DNA of 64,000 bases from REEB95 sp963785735 (GTDB lineage Bacteria; Pseudomonadota; Alphaproteobacteria; ATCC43930; CGMCC-115725), in the NCBI GenBank assembly GCA_963785735.1, contig CAWAWJ010000001.1, positions 1,116,001 to 1,180,000 of the forward strand. Reading direction: 5' to 3'. The notes beneath the pieces are model-generated. The model saw nothing but the letters and a program-made list of their open reading frames with translations. It did no database searches and was not told the origin of the DNA. Each line of letters starts with the position of its first letter. The stretch's first letter is position 1. Below, in pieces: positions 45,850-54,344 of this stretch. The translations under genes were made by a program, and so were the position numbers.

Positions 45850-46599
45850 ATGGCTGGACATTCCCAATTCAAGAACATCATGCATCGCAAGGGCGCGCAG
45901 GACAAAAAGCGCGCCAAGGTGTTCACCAAGATCATCCGTGAGCTCACCACGGCCGCCCGTGCGGGATTGCCCGATCCGGCGGCCAATCCGCGCCTCCGGG
46001 CCGCAATCATGATGGCCAAGGAGGCCAACATGCCGCGCGACACCATCGAGCGCGCGATCAAGCGCGGCGCCGGCGGCGCCGATACCGAGAATTATGACGA
46101 GGTGCGCTACGAAGGCTATGGGCCGGGCGGAGTCGCGGTCATCGTCGAGGCGCTGACGGACAACCGCAATCGCACCGCCAGCGAAATCCGCGCCGCCTTC
46201 GCCAAGGCCGGCGGCAATCTCGGCGAAAGCAACAGCGTGAGTTTCCTGTTCGACCGGGTCGGGCAGGTGGTCTATCCGGCATCCTCGGTCAAGGCCGAGG
46301 CTCTGTTCGAGGCCGCAGTCGAGGCCGGCGCCGAGGACATCGAGACCCTGGGCGGCGAACAGGTGGTGAGCTGTTTGCCCGAATCGCTCAATGCGGTGCG
46401 TGACGCGCTCGAAGCGCGCTTTGGTCCAGCGCAATCCGCCAAGCTGGTATGGAAGCCCAAGGCGCAGTCGCCCATAGGCAATGACGACGCCGAGGCTCTG
46501 TTCAAACTCCTGGAGACCCTGGAGGATAGCGACGACGTGCAGAACATATTCGCCAATTTCGAGGTGGCCGACGACGTCCTAGCGCGGTTGAGCGCTTGA
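45850..46599 (+). CDS. yebC: YebC/PmpR-family DNA-binding or translation regulator
   Basis: YebC-family proteins are described as transcription factors and, more recently, as factors aiding translation of polyproline stretches. The 249-aa product starts MAGHSQFKNIMHRKGAQDKKR and contains NPRLRAAIMMAKEANMPRD and GYGPGGVAVIVEALTDNRNRT. It precedes ruvC, with a 32-base gap to ATG 46632, the usual yebC-ruvCAB order. The 114 bases upstream hold no other gene. Confidence 0.95.
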   Translation: MAGHSQFKNIMHRKGAQDKKRAKVFTKIIRELTTAARAGLPDPAANPRLRAAIMMAKEANMPRDTIERAIKRGAGGADTENYDEVRYEGYGPGGVAVIVEALTDNRNRTASEIRAAFAKAGGNLGESNSVSFLFDRVGQVVYPASSVKAEALFEAAVEAGAEDIETLGGEQVVSCLPESLNAVRDALEARFGPAQSAKLVWKPKAQSPIGNDDAEALFKLLETLEDSDDVQNIFANFEVADDVLARLSA

Positions 46600-46631
46600 G
46601 CCCGCCGGCCGTGCCTCATTCGGGAAACGCC

Positions 46632-47129
46632 ATGCGCCTCATCGGACTCGATCCAGGCCTGAACCGCACCGGCTGGGGCGTGATAGACGCCGAGGGCAAT
46701 CGGCTGCGCTACGTCGCCTGCGGCCTGATTGCCGTGCCCGAAAAGGGCTCGCTCGGCCTGCGGCTGGCCAGCCTCTTCCGCGCCCTGAACGGCGTGCTCG
46801 ACCGCTTCGAGCCCGATCAGGCGGCGGTGGAGGAAAGCTTCGTCAACCGGAACCCGGCCTCGACGCTGAAGCTGGGCATGGCGCGCGGCGTAGTGCTGCT
46901 GGCGCCAGCTGCGCGCGGATTGCCCGTGTTCGAATACGCCGCCAATCTCATCAAGAAATCGGTCACCGGCGCCGGCCATGCGGAAAAGCGCCAGGTCGAA
47001 GCCATGGTGCGCCGGCTGCTGCCGGGTGCCGCGGCGGACACATCTGACGCCGCCGACGCGCTGGCTTGCGCCATCTGCCATGCCCACCATGTAGCCACCA
47101 GCCGCGCCTTGGAGAGCGTCGCGCGATGA
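46632..47129 (+). CDS. ruvC: Holliday junction resolvase RuvC
   Basis: RuvC is the dimeric endonuclease that cuts four-way junctions. The 165-aa product has LIGLDPGLNRTGWG (catalytic Asp), VEESFVNRNP (Glu) and TSDAADALACAICHAHH (two Asp). I chose ATG 46632; a TTG at 46596 overlapping the yebC stop is possible but adds non-conserved residues. It overlaps ruvA by four bases. Confidence 0.95.
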   Translation: MRLIGLDPGLNRTGWGVIDAEGNRLRYVACGLIAVPEKGSLGLRLASLFRALNGVLDRFEPDQAAVEESFVNRNPASTLKLGMARGVVLLAPAARGLPVFEYAANLIKKSVTGAGHAEKRQVEAMVRRLLPGAAADTSDAADALACAICHAHHVATSRALESVAR

Positions 47130-47716
47130 TCGCCCTTCTGGCCGGCATCGTCGATCAAACGGGCGCCGACAGCCTGGTACTGGACGTCAATGGCGTGGGC
47201 TATCTCGTTTTCTGCTCCAAGCGCACGCTCGCGCGCATCCCCGGCCATGGCGAGCCGCTCAAGCTCCTGATCGAAACTCATGTGCGCGAGGACCACATCC
47301 ATCTCTACGGCTTCGTCGAGGAAGCCGAGCGTTCCTGGTTCCGGTTGTTGTTGACGGTGCAGGGTGTGGGCGCGCGCACCGCGCTGGCGATCCTCGGTAC
47401 GCTCGCGCCCGATCATCTCGCCAACGCCATCCTGGCGCAGGACAAGGCGGCGGTTACCCGCGCCGACGGCGTCGGCCCCAAGCTCGCTTCCCGCATCCTG
47501 GTCGAGCTGAAGGACAAGGCAGTGGGATTGGCGCCAGTGCTGACGCTCACAGAATTGCCCGGCGGCGCCACCTCCGACGCGGTCTCGGCGCTGGTCAATC
47601 TGGGCTATCAGCGCGGCGACGCCTATGGCGTGATCGCCGAACTCGCACGCAAGCTAGGCCCCGAGGCGCGGCTTGATGCGCTCATCAAAGCCGGGCTGAA
47701 GGAGCTTGGGCGATGA
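47126..47716 (+). CDS. ruvA: Holliday junction branch migration protein RuvA
   Basis: RuvA is the tetrameric junction-binding protein that loads RuvB. The 196-aa product begins MIALLAGIVDQ and contains THVREDHIHLYGF, a helix-hairpin-helix pair (VQGVGARTALAILG and ADGVGPKLASRIL) and a C-terminal RuvB-binding domain (TSDAVSALVNLGY). ATG 47126 overlaps the ruvC stop and its own stop overlaps ruvB, each by four bases. Confidence 0.96.
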   Translation: MIALLAGIVDQTGADSLVLDVNGVGYLVFCSKRTLARIPGHGEPLKLLIETHVREDHIHLYGFVEEAERSWFRLLLTVQGVGARTALAILGTLAPDHLANAILAQDKAAVTRADGVGPKLASRILVELKDKAVGLAPVLTLTELPGGATSDAVSALVNLGYQRGDAYGVIAELARKLGPEARLDALIKAGLKELGR

Positions 47717-48765
47717 ACGCGCCGCGCATCCTGTCCGCCGAGCGCCGCCCCGAAGACGCCGAACTCTCGCTGCGTCCGTCCACCCTCAAGGAATTCGTCG
47801 GCCAGCAGACCCTGCGCGACAATCTCGGCGTCTTCGTCAAGGCGGCGCGGGCGCGCAACGAGGCGCTCGATCACGTGCTGCTGTCGGGACCGCCGGGATT
47901 GGGCAAGACCACGCTCGCCCAGATCATCGCGCGCGAGATGGGCGCGGGCTTCCGCGCCACCTCGGGCCCGGTGATCCAGCGCGCCGGCGATCTGGCGGCG
48001 ATCCTCACGAACCTCGAAGCGCGCGACGTCCTGTTCATCGACGAGATCCACCGCCTCGCCCCAGCGGTCGAGGAGATTCTCTATCCGGCGATGGAAGATT
48101 TCGAACTCGATTTGATGATCGGCGAAGGCCCGGCGGCACGCTCGGTCAGGATCGATCTGCCCGCTTTCACCCTCATTGGTGCGACGACCCGTTCCGGTCT
48201 CATCACCCGGCCGCTGCGCGAGCGCTTCGGTATTCCCTTGCGGCTCCAGTTCTACGAAACATCCGAGTTGAAGGAGATCGTGGTGCGCGGCGCCCGTGTC
48301 CTCGGCATGGAACTTGACGGCGAGGGGGCGGGCGAAATCGCGCGGCGTTCGCGCGGCACGCCGCGGGTGGCTTCGCGGCTGTTGCGCCGGGTACGCGATT
48401 TCGCCGCGGTGGCGGGGACGAAGCGGGTCGATGCGCGCGCCGCTGACGAGGCCTTGAAGCGGCTCGAGGTCGACGGCCAGGGCCTCGACGCCATGGACCG
48501 TCGCTATCTCCTGTGCATCGCCAAGCATTACGGCGGCGGGCCGGTCGGCGCTGAAACCGTGGCATCCGCCTTGGGCGAGGAGCGCGACGTGATCGAGGAC
48601 GTGATCGAGCCCTATCTCGTCCAGCAAGGCCTGGTCCAGCGTACGCCGCGCGGCCGGATGTTGAGCGATGCTGGATTCCTTTATCTCGGCCTCACGGTGG
48701 CGCGGCCCAAAGGCGCGCAACTTGACCTGCTCGCCGCCAAGGACGCGGAGGAGGAGCCGGAATGA
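47713..48765 (+). CDS. ruvB: Holliday junction branch migration helicase RuvB
   Basis: RuvB is the hexameric AAA+ motor that drives branch migration with RuvA. The 350-aa product has RPSTLKEFVGQ, Walker A GPPGLGKTTLA (about residues 59-69), Walker B LFIDEIHRL, sensor GATTRSG, the arginine motif RPLRERFGI and a C-terminal winged helix with RTPRGRM. It overlaps ruvA and ybgC. Confidence 0.97.
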   Translation: MNAPRILSAERRPEDAELSLRPSTLKEFVGQQTLRDNLGVFVKAARARNEALDHVLLSGPPGLGKTTLAQIIAREMGAGFRATSGPVIQRAGDLAAILTNLEARDVLFIDEIHRLAPAVEEILYPAMEDFELDLMIGEGPAARSVRIDLPAFTLIGATTRSGLITRPLRERFGIPLRLQFYETSELKEIVVRGARVLGMELDGEGAGEIARRSRGTPRVASRLLRRVRDFAAVAGTKRVDARAADEALKRLEVDGQGLDAMDRRYLLCIAKHYGGGPVGAETVASALGEERDVIEDVIEPYLVQQGLVQRTPRGRMLSDAGFLYLGLTVARPKGAQLDLLAAKDAEEEPE

Positions 48766-49265
48766 CTCTCCCGCGCGAAGGCCGCCGCGAGGGCGGCATC
48801 CATCTCTATCCGGTCCATGTCTATTACGAGGATACCGATGCCGGCGGCGTGGTCTATTACGCCAATTATCTTAAATTCGCCGAACGCGGCCGCAGCGAGG
48901 CGATCCGCGCGCTCGGGGGGCCGTCGCATGAAATCTTGCGCGAGGAAGCGGGCGTGACGCTGGCGGTGCACAAGCTCGCCGCCGATTATCTGTCGCCGGC
49001 GCGGCTCGACGACGATCTGGTCGTGCGCACACAGGTGGCATCGGTCATGGGCGCGTCCATGCATCTTGAACAGGAGATCTGGCGCGATATGACACGCCTC
49101 TTCGCCATGACCTGCACCATCGTCTGCATCAGCCGCAACGGGCGGCCGGCGCGCCTGCCGCCCATTCTCGCGCAAGCGCTCGCCAAGGCCGTCCCCGCAA
49201 CCCTCCGGGCCGCCCTGCGGTCTGGAATTTCTTCCCCCAAGCTCCCCCAAAAACCTCGAAGGTGA
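48762..49265 (+). CDS. ybgC: YbgC-type acyl-CoA thioesterase
   Basis: This is a hotdog-fold thioesterase encoded at the head of tol-pal operons. The 167-aa product has the active-site stretch YYEDTDAGGVVYYANYLKFAE (catalytic Asp at about residue 25) typical of the family. It overlaps ruvB by four bases and is followed 9 bases later by tolQ, so the ruv and tol genes may share a transcript. Confidence 0.93.
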   Translation: MTLPREGRREGGIHLYPVHVYYEDTDAGGVVYYANYLKFAERGRSEAIRALGGPSHEILREEAGVTLAVHKLAADYLSPARLDDDLVVRTQVASVMGASMHLEQEIWRDMTRLFAMTCTIVCISRNGRPARLPPILAQALAKAVPATLRAALRSGISSPKLPQKPRR

Positions 49266-49274
49266 TGAAAGCCC

Positions 49275-50045
49275 ATGCAAGGTAATGCCGCCGACAACGC
49301 CGTGAACGCCATCGCCAGCCCGACGACGCCCGTCGATGCCATGGCGCTGGGCGGTTCCGTGCCCCACGATCTGTCGATCGTCTCGCTGTTCCTCCAGGCG
49401 GACACGATCGTCAAGCTCGTTCTCCTGCTGCTGCTGGTCTGCTCGTTCTGGTCCTGGGCGGTGATCTTCGACAAGATCAGCAAGCTGCGCCGCCTCCACC
49501 GCGACGCCGGGCGTTTTGAGGAAAGCTTCTGGTCGGGCGGTTCGCTCGATCAGCTCTACGATCACGTCGGCGAACGGCCGGCAGATCCGATGTCGGCGGT
49601 GTTCGCCGCGGCGATGCGCGAATGGCGGCGCAGCGTGGCCAAGGGCTTGATCGACAGCACCAGCATGCGCGCCAATCTGAAGGACCGCGTCGAGCGCGTG
49701 ATGCAGATCACCCTCGGGCGCGAGATGGACCGGCTCGAGCGGTTCATGCCGTTTCTCGCCACCGTCGGCTCGACCGCGCCCTTCGTCGGGCTATTCGGCA
49801 CGGTGTGGGGCATCATGGCGAGCTTCCAGTCGATCGCCGCGGTCAAGAACACCAGCCTCGCCGTGGTCGCTCCCGGAATCGCCGAAGCCCTTTTCGCCAC
49901 GGCACTCGGGCTCGTTGCGGCCATTCCCGCGGTCGTCGCCTACAACAAGTTCTCGACCGATTTCGGCCGTTATGCCAGCCGGCTCTCGGCCTTCGCCACC
50001 GAATTCAGCGCCATACTTTCGCGACAATTGGATGAGAAATCCTAG
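49275..50045 (+). CDS. tolQ: Tol-Pal system protein TolQ
   Basis: TolQ is an inner-membrane motor subunit that, with TolR, uses the proton gradient to energise TolA during division. The 256-aa product has three membrane helices (about residues 33-54, 153-175 and 185-207) with VGSTAPFVGLFGTVWGIM spanning the second. The long cytoplasmic loop lies between helices 1 and 2. Confidence 0.95.
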   Translation: MQGNAADNAVNAIASPTTPVDAMALGGSVPHDLSIVSLFLQADTIVKLVLLLLLVCSFWSWAVIFDKISKLRRLHRDAGRFEESFWSGGSLDQLYDHVGERPADPMSAVFAAAMREWRRSVAKGLIDSTSMRANLKDRVERVMQITLGREMDRLERFMPFLATVGSTAPFVGLFGTVWGIMASFQSIAAVKNTSLAVVAPGIAEALFATALGLVAAIPAVVAYNKFSTDFGRYASRLSAFATEFSAILSRQLDEKS

Positions 50046-50055
50046 GATCTGAGCC

Positions 50056-50514
50056 ATGGCCATCATGCTGCCCAATTCCCGCGACGCCGGTTTCGGCCGG
50101 CCCGGCCAACGCCGCCTCATGAGCGAGATCAACGTCACACCCATGGTCGACGTCATGCTGGTTCTGCTCGTCATCTTCATGGTGACGGCGCCGCTCTTGA
50201 CCGTCGGCGTGCCGGTCGATTTGCCGCAGACCAAGGCGCCCGCCATCAACGAACCAAAGGAGCCGCTGGTCATCTCGATCAACGCCAAGGGCGAGGTGTA
50301 TTTGCAGAACTCCATGATCGATGCCAACGATCTGGCCGCGCGCCTCACCGCCATCACCAGCAACAATCCCGACGCCGCGATCTATGTTCGTGGCGACCGC
50401 GCCATCGATTACGGCCGCGTCCTCGAGATCATGGGCATCGTCAGCGCGGCCGGATTCACCAAGGTGTCGCTGATTGCCGAACTGCCGAAAAGCGACAAGG
50501 CAACATCGCGTTGA
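50056..50514 (+). CDS. tolR: Tol-Pal system protein TolR
   Basis: TolR is a bitopic motor subunit with a single membrane helix (about residues 25-45). The 152-aa product contains MSEINVTPMVDVMLVLLVIFMV, in which the Asp is the proton-path residue, and a periplasmic domain including YVRGDRAIDYGRV. It starts 10 bases after tolQ and ends 4 bases before tolA. Confidence 0.95.
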   Translation: MAIMLPNSRDAGFGRPGQRRLMSEINVTPMVDVMLVLLVIFMVTAPLLTVGVPVDLPQTKAPAINEPKEPLVISINAKGEVYLQNSMIDANDLAARLTAITSNNPDAAIYVRGDRAIDYGRVLEIMGIVSAAGFTKVSLIAELPKSDKATSR

Positions 50515-50518
50515 CGTC

Positions 50519-51328
50519 ATGCCGGAGCGGCGCGATTTCATTTATTCGGCAACCCTGCACCTGTTGGTGATGCTGAGCTTTCTCGTGACATTACCTTCGA
50601 TGTTCCGCCACCCCATCGATGAGGAGCCGCCAATCGTCGTCCAGCTGGTTAATCTCGGGCCAAAGACGATGGCGACACAGCGCAATCTTACTCCGCCGGT
50701 CGAGAACAAGCCGGTCGACGTGCCCACGCCGGCGCAAAAACAGCCGACGCCGCCAACTCCACCCGTGGCCAAGGTCGAACCGCCCCCGCCGCCCGTGCCC
50801 AAGCCGGCCGAAGTGAAGCTGCCCGAGCCCAAACCCGCGTTGGTCAAGCCCGAGGACAAACCGCAGCCGCCCCAGGATCTGCCGAAACAGAAGCAGCAGG
50901 ATATTGCCTTCGACGCGCTCCTCAAGAATCTCGCCGCCAAGAAATTGCCGCAACAGACCGCCCAGCAGGCCAACACCAAGCCGCAACAATCCTCGCAACC
51001 CATTGCGCCGCTGGGCTCGCAGCTTTCGGTGAGCGAGCTCGATCTGGTGCGCCAGCAGATCGAGCAATGCTGGAACGTGCCCGCCGGCGCGCGCGATGCG
51101 CAGAACCTGACACCCGAATTCCGCGTCATCATGAATCCCGATGGCACGGTACGCTCGGCGCAGCAGCTCAACCCCGAGCGCAACAGCGATCCTTTCTTCC
51201 AGGCTGCCGCCGACAGCGCGCGCCGTGCCCTCTTCAACCCGCAATGCCAACCGCTGAAGCTGCCGCTCGACAAGTACGATCAGTGGCAGACCTTCACCAT
51301 CACCTTCAATCCTAAGGACATTACATGA
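50519..51328 (+). CDS. tolA: Tol-Pal system protein TolA (short)
   Basis: TolA is the inner-membrane protein bridging TolQR to Pal/TolB. From ATG 50519 it is 269 aa, shorter than E. coli TolA. It has one membrane helix (about residues 10-27), a Pro/Lys-rich extended linker (60-125) in place of the long helical domain, and a C-terminal globular domain from about residue 165 (ELDLVRQQIEQCWNVPAGARD). It overlaps tolB by four bases. Confidence 0.9.
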   Translation: MPERRDFIYSATLHLLVMLSFLVTLPSMFRHPIDEEPPIVVQLVNLGPKTMATQRNLTPPVENKPVDVPTPAQKQPTPPTPPVAKVEPPPPPVPKPAEVKLPEPKPALVKPEDKPQPPQDLPKQKQQDIAFDALLKNLAAKKLPQQTAQQANTKPQQSSQPIAPLGSQLSVSELDLVRQQIEQCWNVPAGARDAQNLTPEFRVIMNPDGTVRSAQQLNPERNSDPFFQAAADSARRALFNPQCQPLKLPLDKYDQWQTFTITFNPKDIT

Positions 51329-52671
51329 TCCGACGTTCGGTCTTATCCCGGGGCTCGTGCGCCCTTCTGCTGTTGTTGGCTCTGCTGGCCGTGCCCGGAC
51401 ATGCCCGTGCCGAACTGCATATCGACATCACCCGCGGCAAGGTCGAGCCCATGCCGATCGCCATCCCGGTCTTTGGTTCGCAGGACAGCCAGACCGCGCA
51501 GAACGCCGCTGACATAACCCAGGTGCTGTCGGCCGATCTCGAACGCTCGGGTCTGTTCAAGCCGGTCGATGCGAACGCCTATATCGACCGCGATCCCTCG
51601 TCCCATATCCCGCCGCGCTACGGCGATTGGCGCACCATCAACGTGCAGGCGCTCGTCACCGGCACCGTGTCGGCGGATGCCGATGGCAAACTGCAGATCG
51701 AATTCCGACTGTGGGACGTTTATGCCGAGCAGCAGTTGACCGGCCTGCGCTACACCACGACCCAAGCGAATTGGCGGCGCATCGCTCACATCATCGCCGA
51801 TGCCGTCTATAAGCGCATCACCGGCGAGGACGGTTATTTCGACACGCGCATCGTCTACATCGCCGAAAGCGGTCCGCTCGACCGCCGCGTCAAGCGGCTC
51901 GCGATCATGGATCAAGATGGCGCCAATCATAAATACCTGACCGACGGAAAAGCGCTGGTGCTGACGCCGCGCTTCTCGCCATCGACTCAGGAGATCACCT
52001 ACTTCTCCTATGCGCGCGGCACGCCGCGCGTCTATCTCTTCAACATCGACACCGGCCAGCAGGAGGTGCTGGGCGATTTCCCGGGCATGACCTTCGCGCC
52101 GCGCTTCTCGCCCGACGGCAACAAGGTGGTCATGAGCATCGCCGTCGGCGGCGCGAGCGTCATCTACAACCTCGATCTGCGCACGCATCGCGCGACGCAA
52201 TTGACTGATACGCAAGCGATCGACACCTCGCCGTGCTATTCGCCCGACGGCTCGCAGATCGTCTTCAATTCCGATCGCGGCGGCTCGCAGCAACTCTACG
52301 TCATGAATGCGGACGGCAGCAGCATCAAACGCATCAGCTTCGGTTCGGGACGTTACGGCACGCCGGTATGGTCGCCGCGCGGCGATCTCATCGCCTTCAC
52401 CAAGATCGACAACGGACAATTCTACATCGGCGTGATGCATCCCGACGGTTCGGGTGAACGCCTTTTGACCAACGGCTTCCTGGTCGAGGGGCCGACCTGG
52501 GCGCCCAATGGCCGCGTGCTCATGTATTTCCGCCAGACGCCGGCTTCGGATCGCAGCGGCCATGGCGCCACCAGCAAGCTCTATTCCATCGATCTCACCG
52601 GCTACAACGAGCGCGAAATAGTTACACCCGGAGAGGCCTCGGACCCGGCTTGGTCCCCCTTGATTCCGTAA
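51325..52671 (+). CDS. tolB: Tol-Pal system protein TolB
   Basis: TolB is the periplasmic beta-propeller protein that binds Pal and TolA. The 448-aa product has a signal peptide (RGSCALLLLLALLAVPGHARA), an N-terminal alpha/beta domain and six-bladed propeller repeats of the type PRFSPDGNKVVMS, CYSPDGSQIVFNSDRGGSQQLY and PTWAPNGRVLMYF. pal follows after 149 bases with no gene between. Confidence 0.95.
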   Translation: MIRRSVLSRGSCALLLLLALLAVPGHARAELHIDITRGKVEPMPIAIPVFGSQDSQTAQNAADITQVLSADLERSGLFKPVDANAYIDRDPSSHIPPRYGDWRTINVQALVTGTVSADADGKLQIEFRLWDVYAEQQLTGLRYTTTQANWRRIAHIIADAVYKRITGEDGYFDTRIVYIAESGPLDRRVKRLAIMDQDGANHKYLTDGKALVLTPRFSPSTQEITYFSYARGTPRVYLFNIDTGQQEVLGDFPGMTFAPRFSPDGNKVVMSIAVGGASVIYNLDLRTHRATQLTDTQAIDTSPCYSPDGSQIVFNSDRGGSQQLYVMNADGSSIKRISFGSGRYGTPVWSPRGDLIAFTKIDNGQFYIGVMHPDGSGERLLTNGFLVEGPTWAPNGRVLMYFRQTPASDRSGHGATSKLYSIDLTGYNEREIVTPGEASDPAWSPLIP

Positions 52672-52820
52672 TTAACCGGAGGCTATAGTCCCGGCCAGTT
52701 CGCTGCGCCATGGGCCGCATTACAGACAATTCAGGTTATGGTGGAAGCGTTCCATTGGGCACCGCCATCTAATCAGCCGCAACGATCCAGGCCCGGATTT
52801 TAAATCAAAGGGAGTGCAAG

Positions 52821-53273
52821 ATGAATTTGAGATCATTGACGATGGTTGGGGCGATGCTGTTGCTTGCCGCCTGCGCCACCGGTCAAAGCTCGTCGACCAC
52901 GAGCGGCAATGCCGCGCCGGGATCGCGCGAGGACTTCGTCCAGAACGTCGGCGATCGCGTCTTCTTCGACTTCGACAAGTCGGACATCAAGCCGGAAGGT
53001 CAGCAGACGCTGCAGCGTCAGGCCACCTGGCTCAAGAAATACGCCAGCGTGAAGGTCACGGTCGAAGGCCACTGCGACGACCGTGGCACGCGCGAATACA
53101 ACCTCGCGCTCGGCAATCGCCGCGCCAACGCGGTGAAACGCGCGCTGGTCGCACTCGGCATCAACTCCGGCCGCATCACCACCATCAGCTACGGCAAGGA
53201 ACGCCCGGCGGTGGTCGGCGACAACGAGGCTGCCTGGGCGCAAAACCGTCGCGGCGTGACGGTCATCAACTAA
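52821..53273 (+). CDS. pal: Peptidoglycan-associated lipoprotein Pal
   Basis: Pal is an outer-membrane lipoprotein that binds diaminopimelate-peptidoglycan through an OmpA-like domain. The 150-aa product has the lipobox LLAAC (Cys18), a short linker and VFFDFDKSDIKPEGQQTLQ, VEGHCDDRGTREYNLALGNRRANAV and YGKERP. A strong hairpin terminator follows (53339-53400), so pal expression appears to end here. Confidence 0.96.
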   Translation: MNLRSLTMVGAMLLLAACATGQSSSTTSGNAAPGSREDFVQNVGDRVFFDFDKSDIKPEGQQTLQRQATWLKKYASVKVTVEGHCDDRGTREYNLALGNRRANAVKRALVALGINSGRITTISYGKERPAVVGDNEAAWAQNRRGVTVIN

Positions 53274-53338
53274 CGGGCCTTTCGGGGTCCGCGAGGCCGG
53301 GTTCGCGAGAGCAGCGGACCGGGCCCGAGCAAATGGGC

Positions 53339-53400
53339 GGCGCCTGTCTTCCGCTGGCGGCATTCGTGGCGCCGGCGGCAAGGACAGGCGCCCTTATTTT
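53339..53400 (+). terminator. Intrinsic terminator after pal
   Basis: Perfect 10-base arms GGCGCCTGTC (53339-53348) and GACAGGCGCC (53383-53392) enclose a second GC-rich hairpin, and are followed by CTTATTTT (53393-53400). It is one of the few clear intrinsic terminators in this window and separates pal from cpoB. Confidence 0.75.
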
Positions 53401-53455
53401 GCCCCAATGCCGCGTTAGGTGACGCGGGATGTGAGCGGGGGCTGAAGGACATACG

Positions 53456-54340
53456 ATGCGACGCGCGGCCATTGCCTTGTCACTCGCGGGGATCTTGCTG
53501 GCGTTGCCCGTGCGCGCGCAGGACGGCGGCCGCGGCGGCAATTCCGCTCCCGGCGCCTCGGCGCTCGGCACCGATGTGCGGCTCGACCAACTCGAGGATC
53601 AGCAACGGCAGCTCATCGGCCAGATCGAGCAGTTACAAAACGCCCTCGGTCAACTCAACGGCCGGCTCGACAAACTGTCGAGTGACGTCGATCTACGCTT
53701 GAACGCGCTGGAGCATCCTCCCGCTCCGCCGCCGGCCGTCCCCACTGCCGCGGCTCCCGCCACGCCAGCGCTCGCGACACCCGCTCCGCCCAAGGGCGCG
53801 TCCGGCGCCAATCCGCCGCCTCCCCCGCCCAAGCCTGGCGCGATGGGCACCGGCAATGGTGTTCTCGGCACGCTACCGGCGAGCGAAGCGCCGGGCGGGG
53901 CCAATGCCGCGACCACAGTCACCTCCGGCGTCGCCAATCCGCCCTCAGCCACGCCCGCGACGCCGCAGGATCAATACAATTACGCCTTCGGCCTGTTGCA
54001 GCGCGCCGATTATCCCAATGCTGAGACCGCGCTGCGCGCCTTCGTGAAGCAATTTCCCAAGGATCCGCTCGCCGGCAACGCGCAATACTGGCTGGGCGAA
54101 ACCTATTACGTGCGCAAGGATTGGAACGACGCCGCCATCGCCTTCGCCGAGGGCTACCAGAAATATCCCAAAAGCAGCAAGGCGATGGATGATCTCCTGA
54201 AACTCGGCATGTCGCTTGCCCAGCTCGGCCAGAAACCAAATGCCTGCGCCGCCTATGCGCGCCTCGACCATGACTTTCCGACCGCGCCCGCGCCGATCAA
54301 GGAGCGCGCGGCGGACGAGAAGAAAAAGGCTGGCTGTTAG
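53456..54340 (+). CDS. cpoB: Cell division coordinator CpoB (YbgF)
   Basis: CpoB is the periplasmic Tol-associated TPR protein that links outer-membrane constriction to septal wall synthesis. The 294-aa product has a signal peptide (cleavage after VRA), a coiled coil at about residues 42-80 (RLDQLEDQQRQLIGQIEQLQ), a Pro/Ala-rich linker and three C-terminal TPRs (YNYAFGLLQRADYPNAETAL; YWLGETYYVRKDWNDA). tilS follows after 4 bases. Confidence 0.92.
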   Translation: MRRAAIALSLAGILLALPVRAQDGGRGGNSAPGASALGTDVRLDQLEDQQRQLIGQIEQLQNALGQLNGRLDKLSSDVDLRLNALEHPPAPPPAVPTAAAPATPALATPAPPKGASGANPPPPPPKPGAMGTGNGVLGTLPASEAPGGANAATTVTSGVANPPSATPATPQDQYNYAFGLLQRADYPNAETALRAFVKQFPKDPLAGNAQYWLGETYYVRKDWNDAAIAFAEGYQKYPKSSKAMDDLLKLGMSLAQLGQKPNACAAYARLDHDFPTAPAPIKERAADEKKKAGC

Positions 54341-54344
54341 CGTC

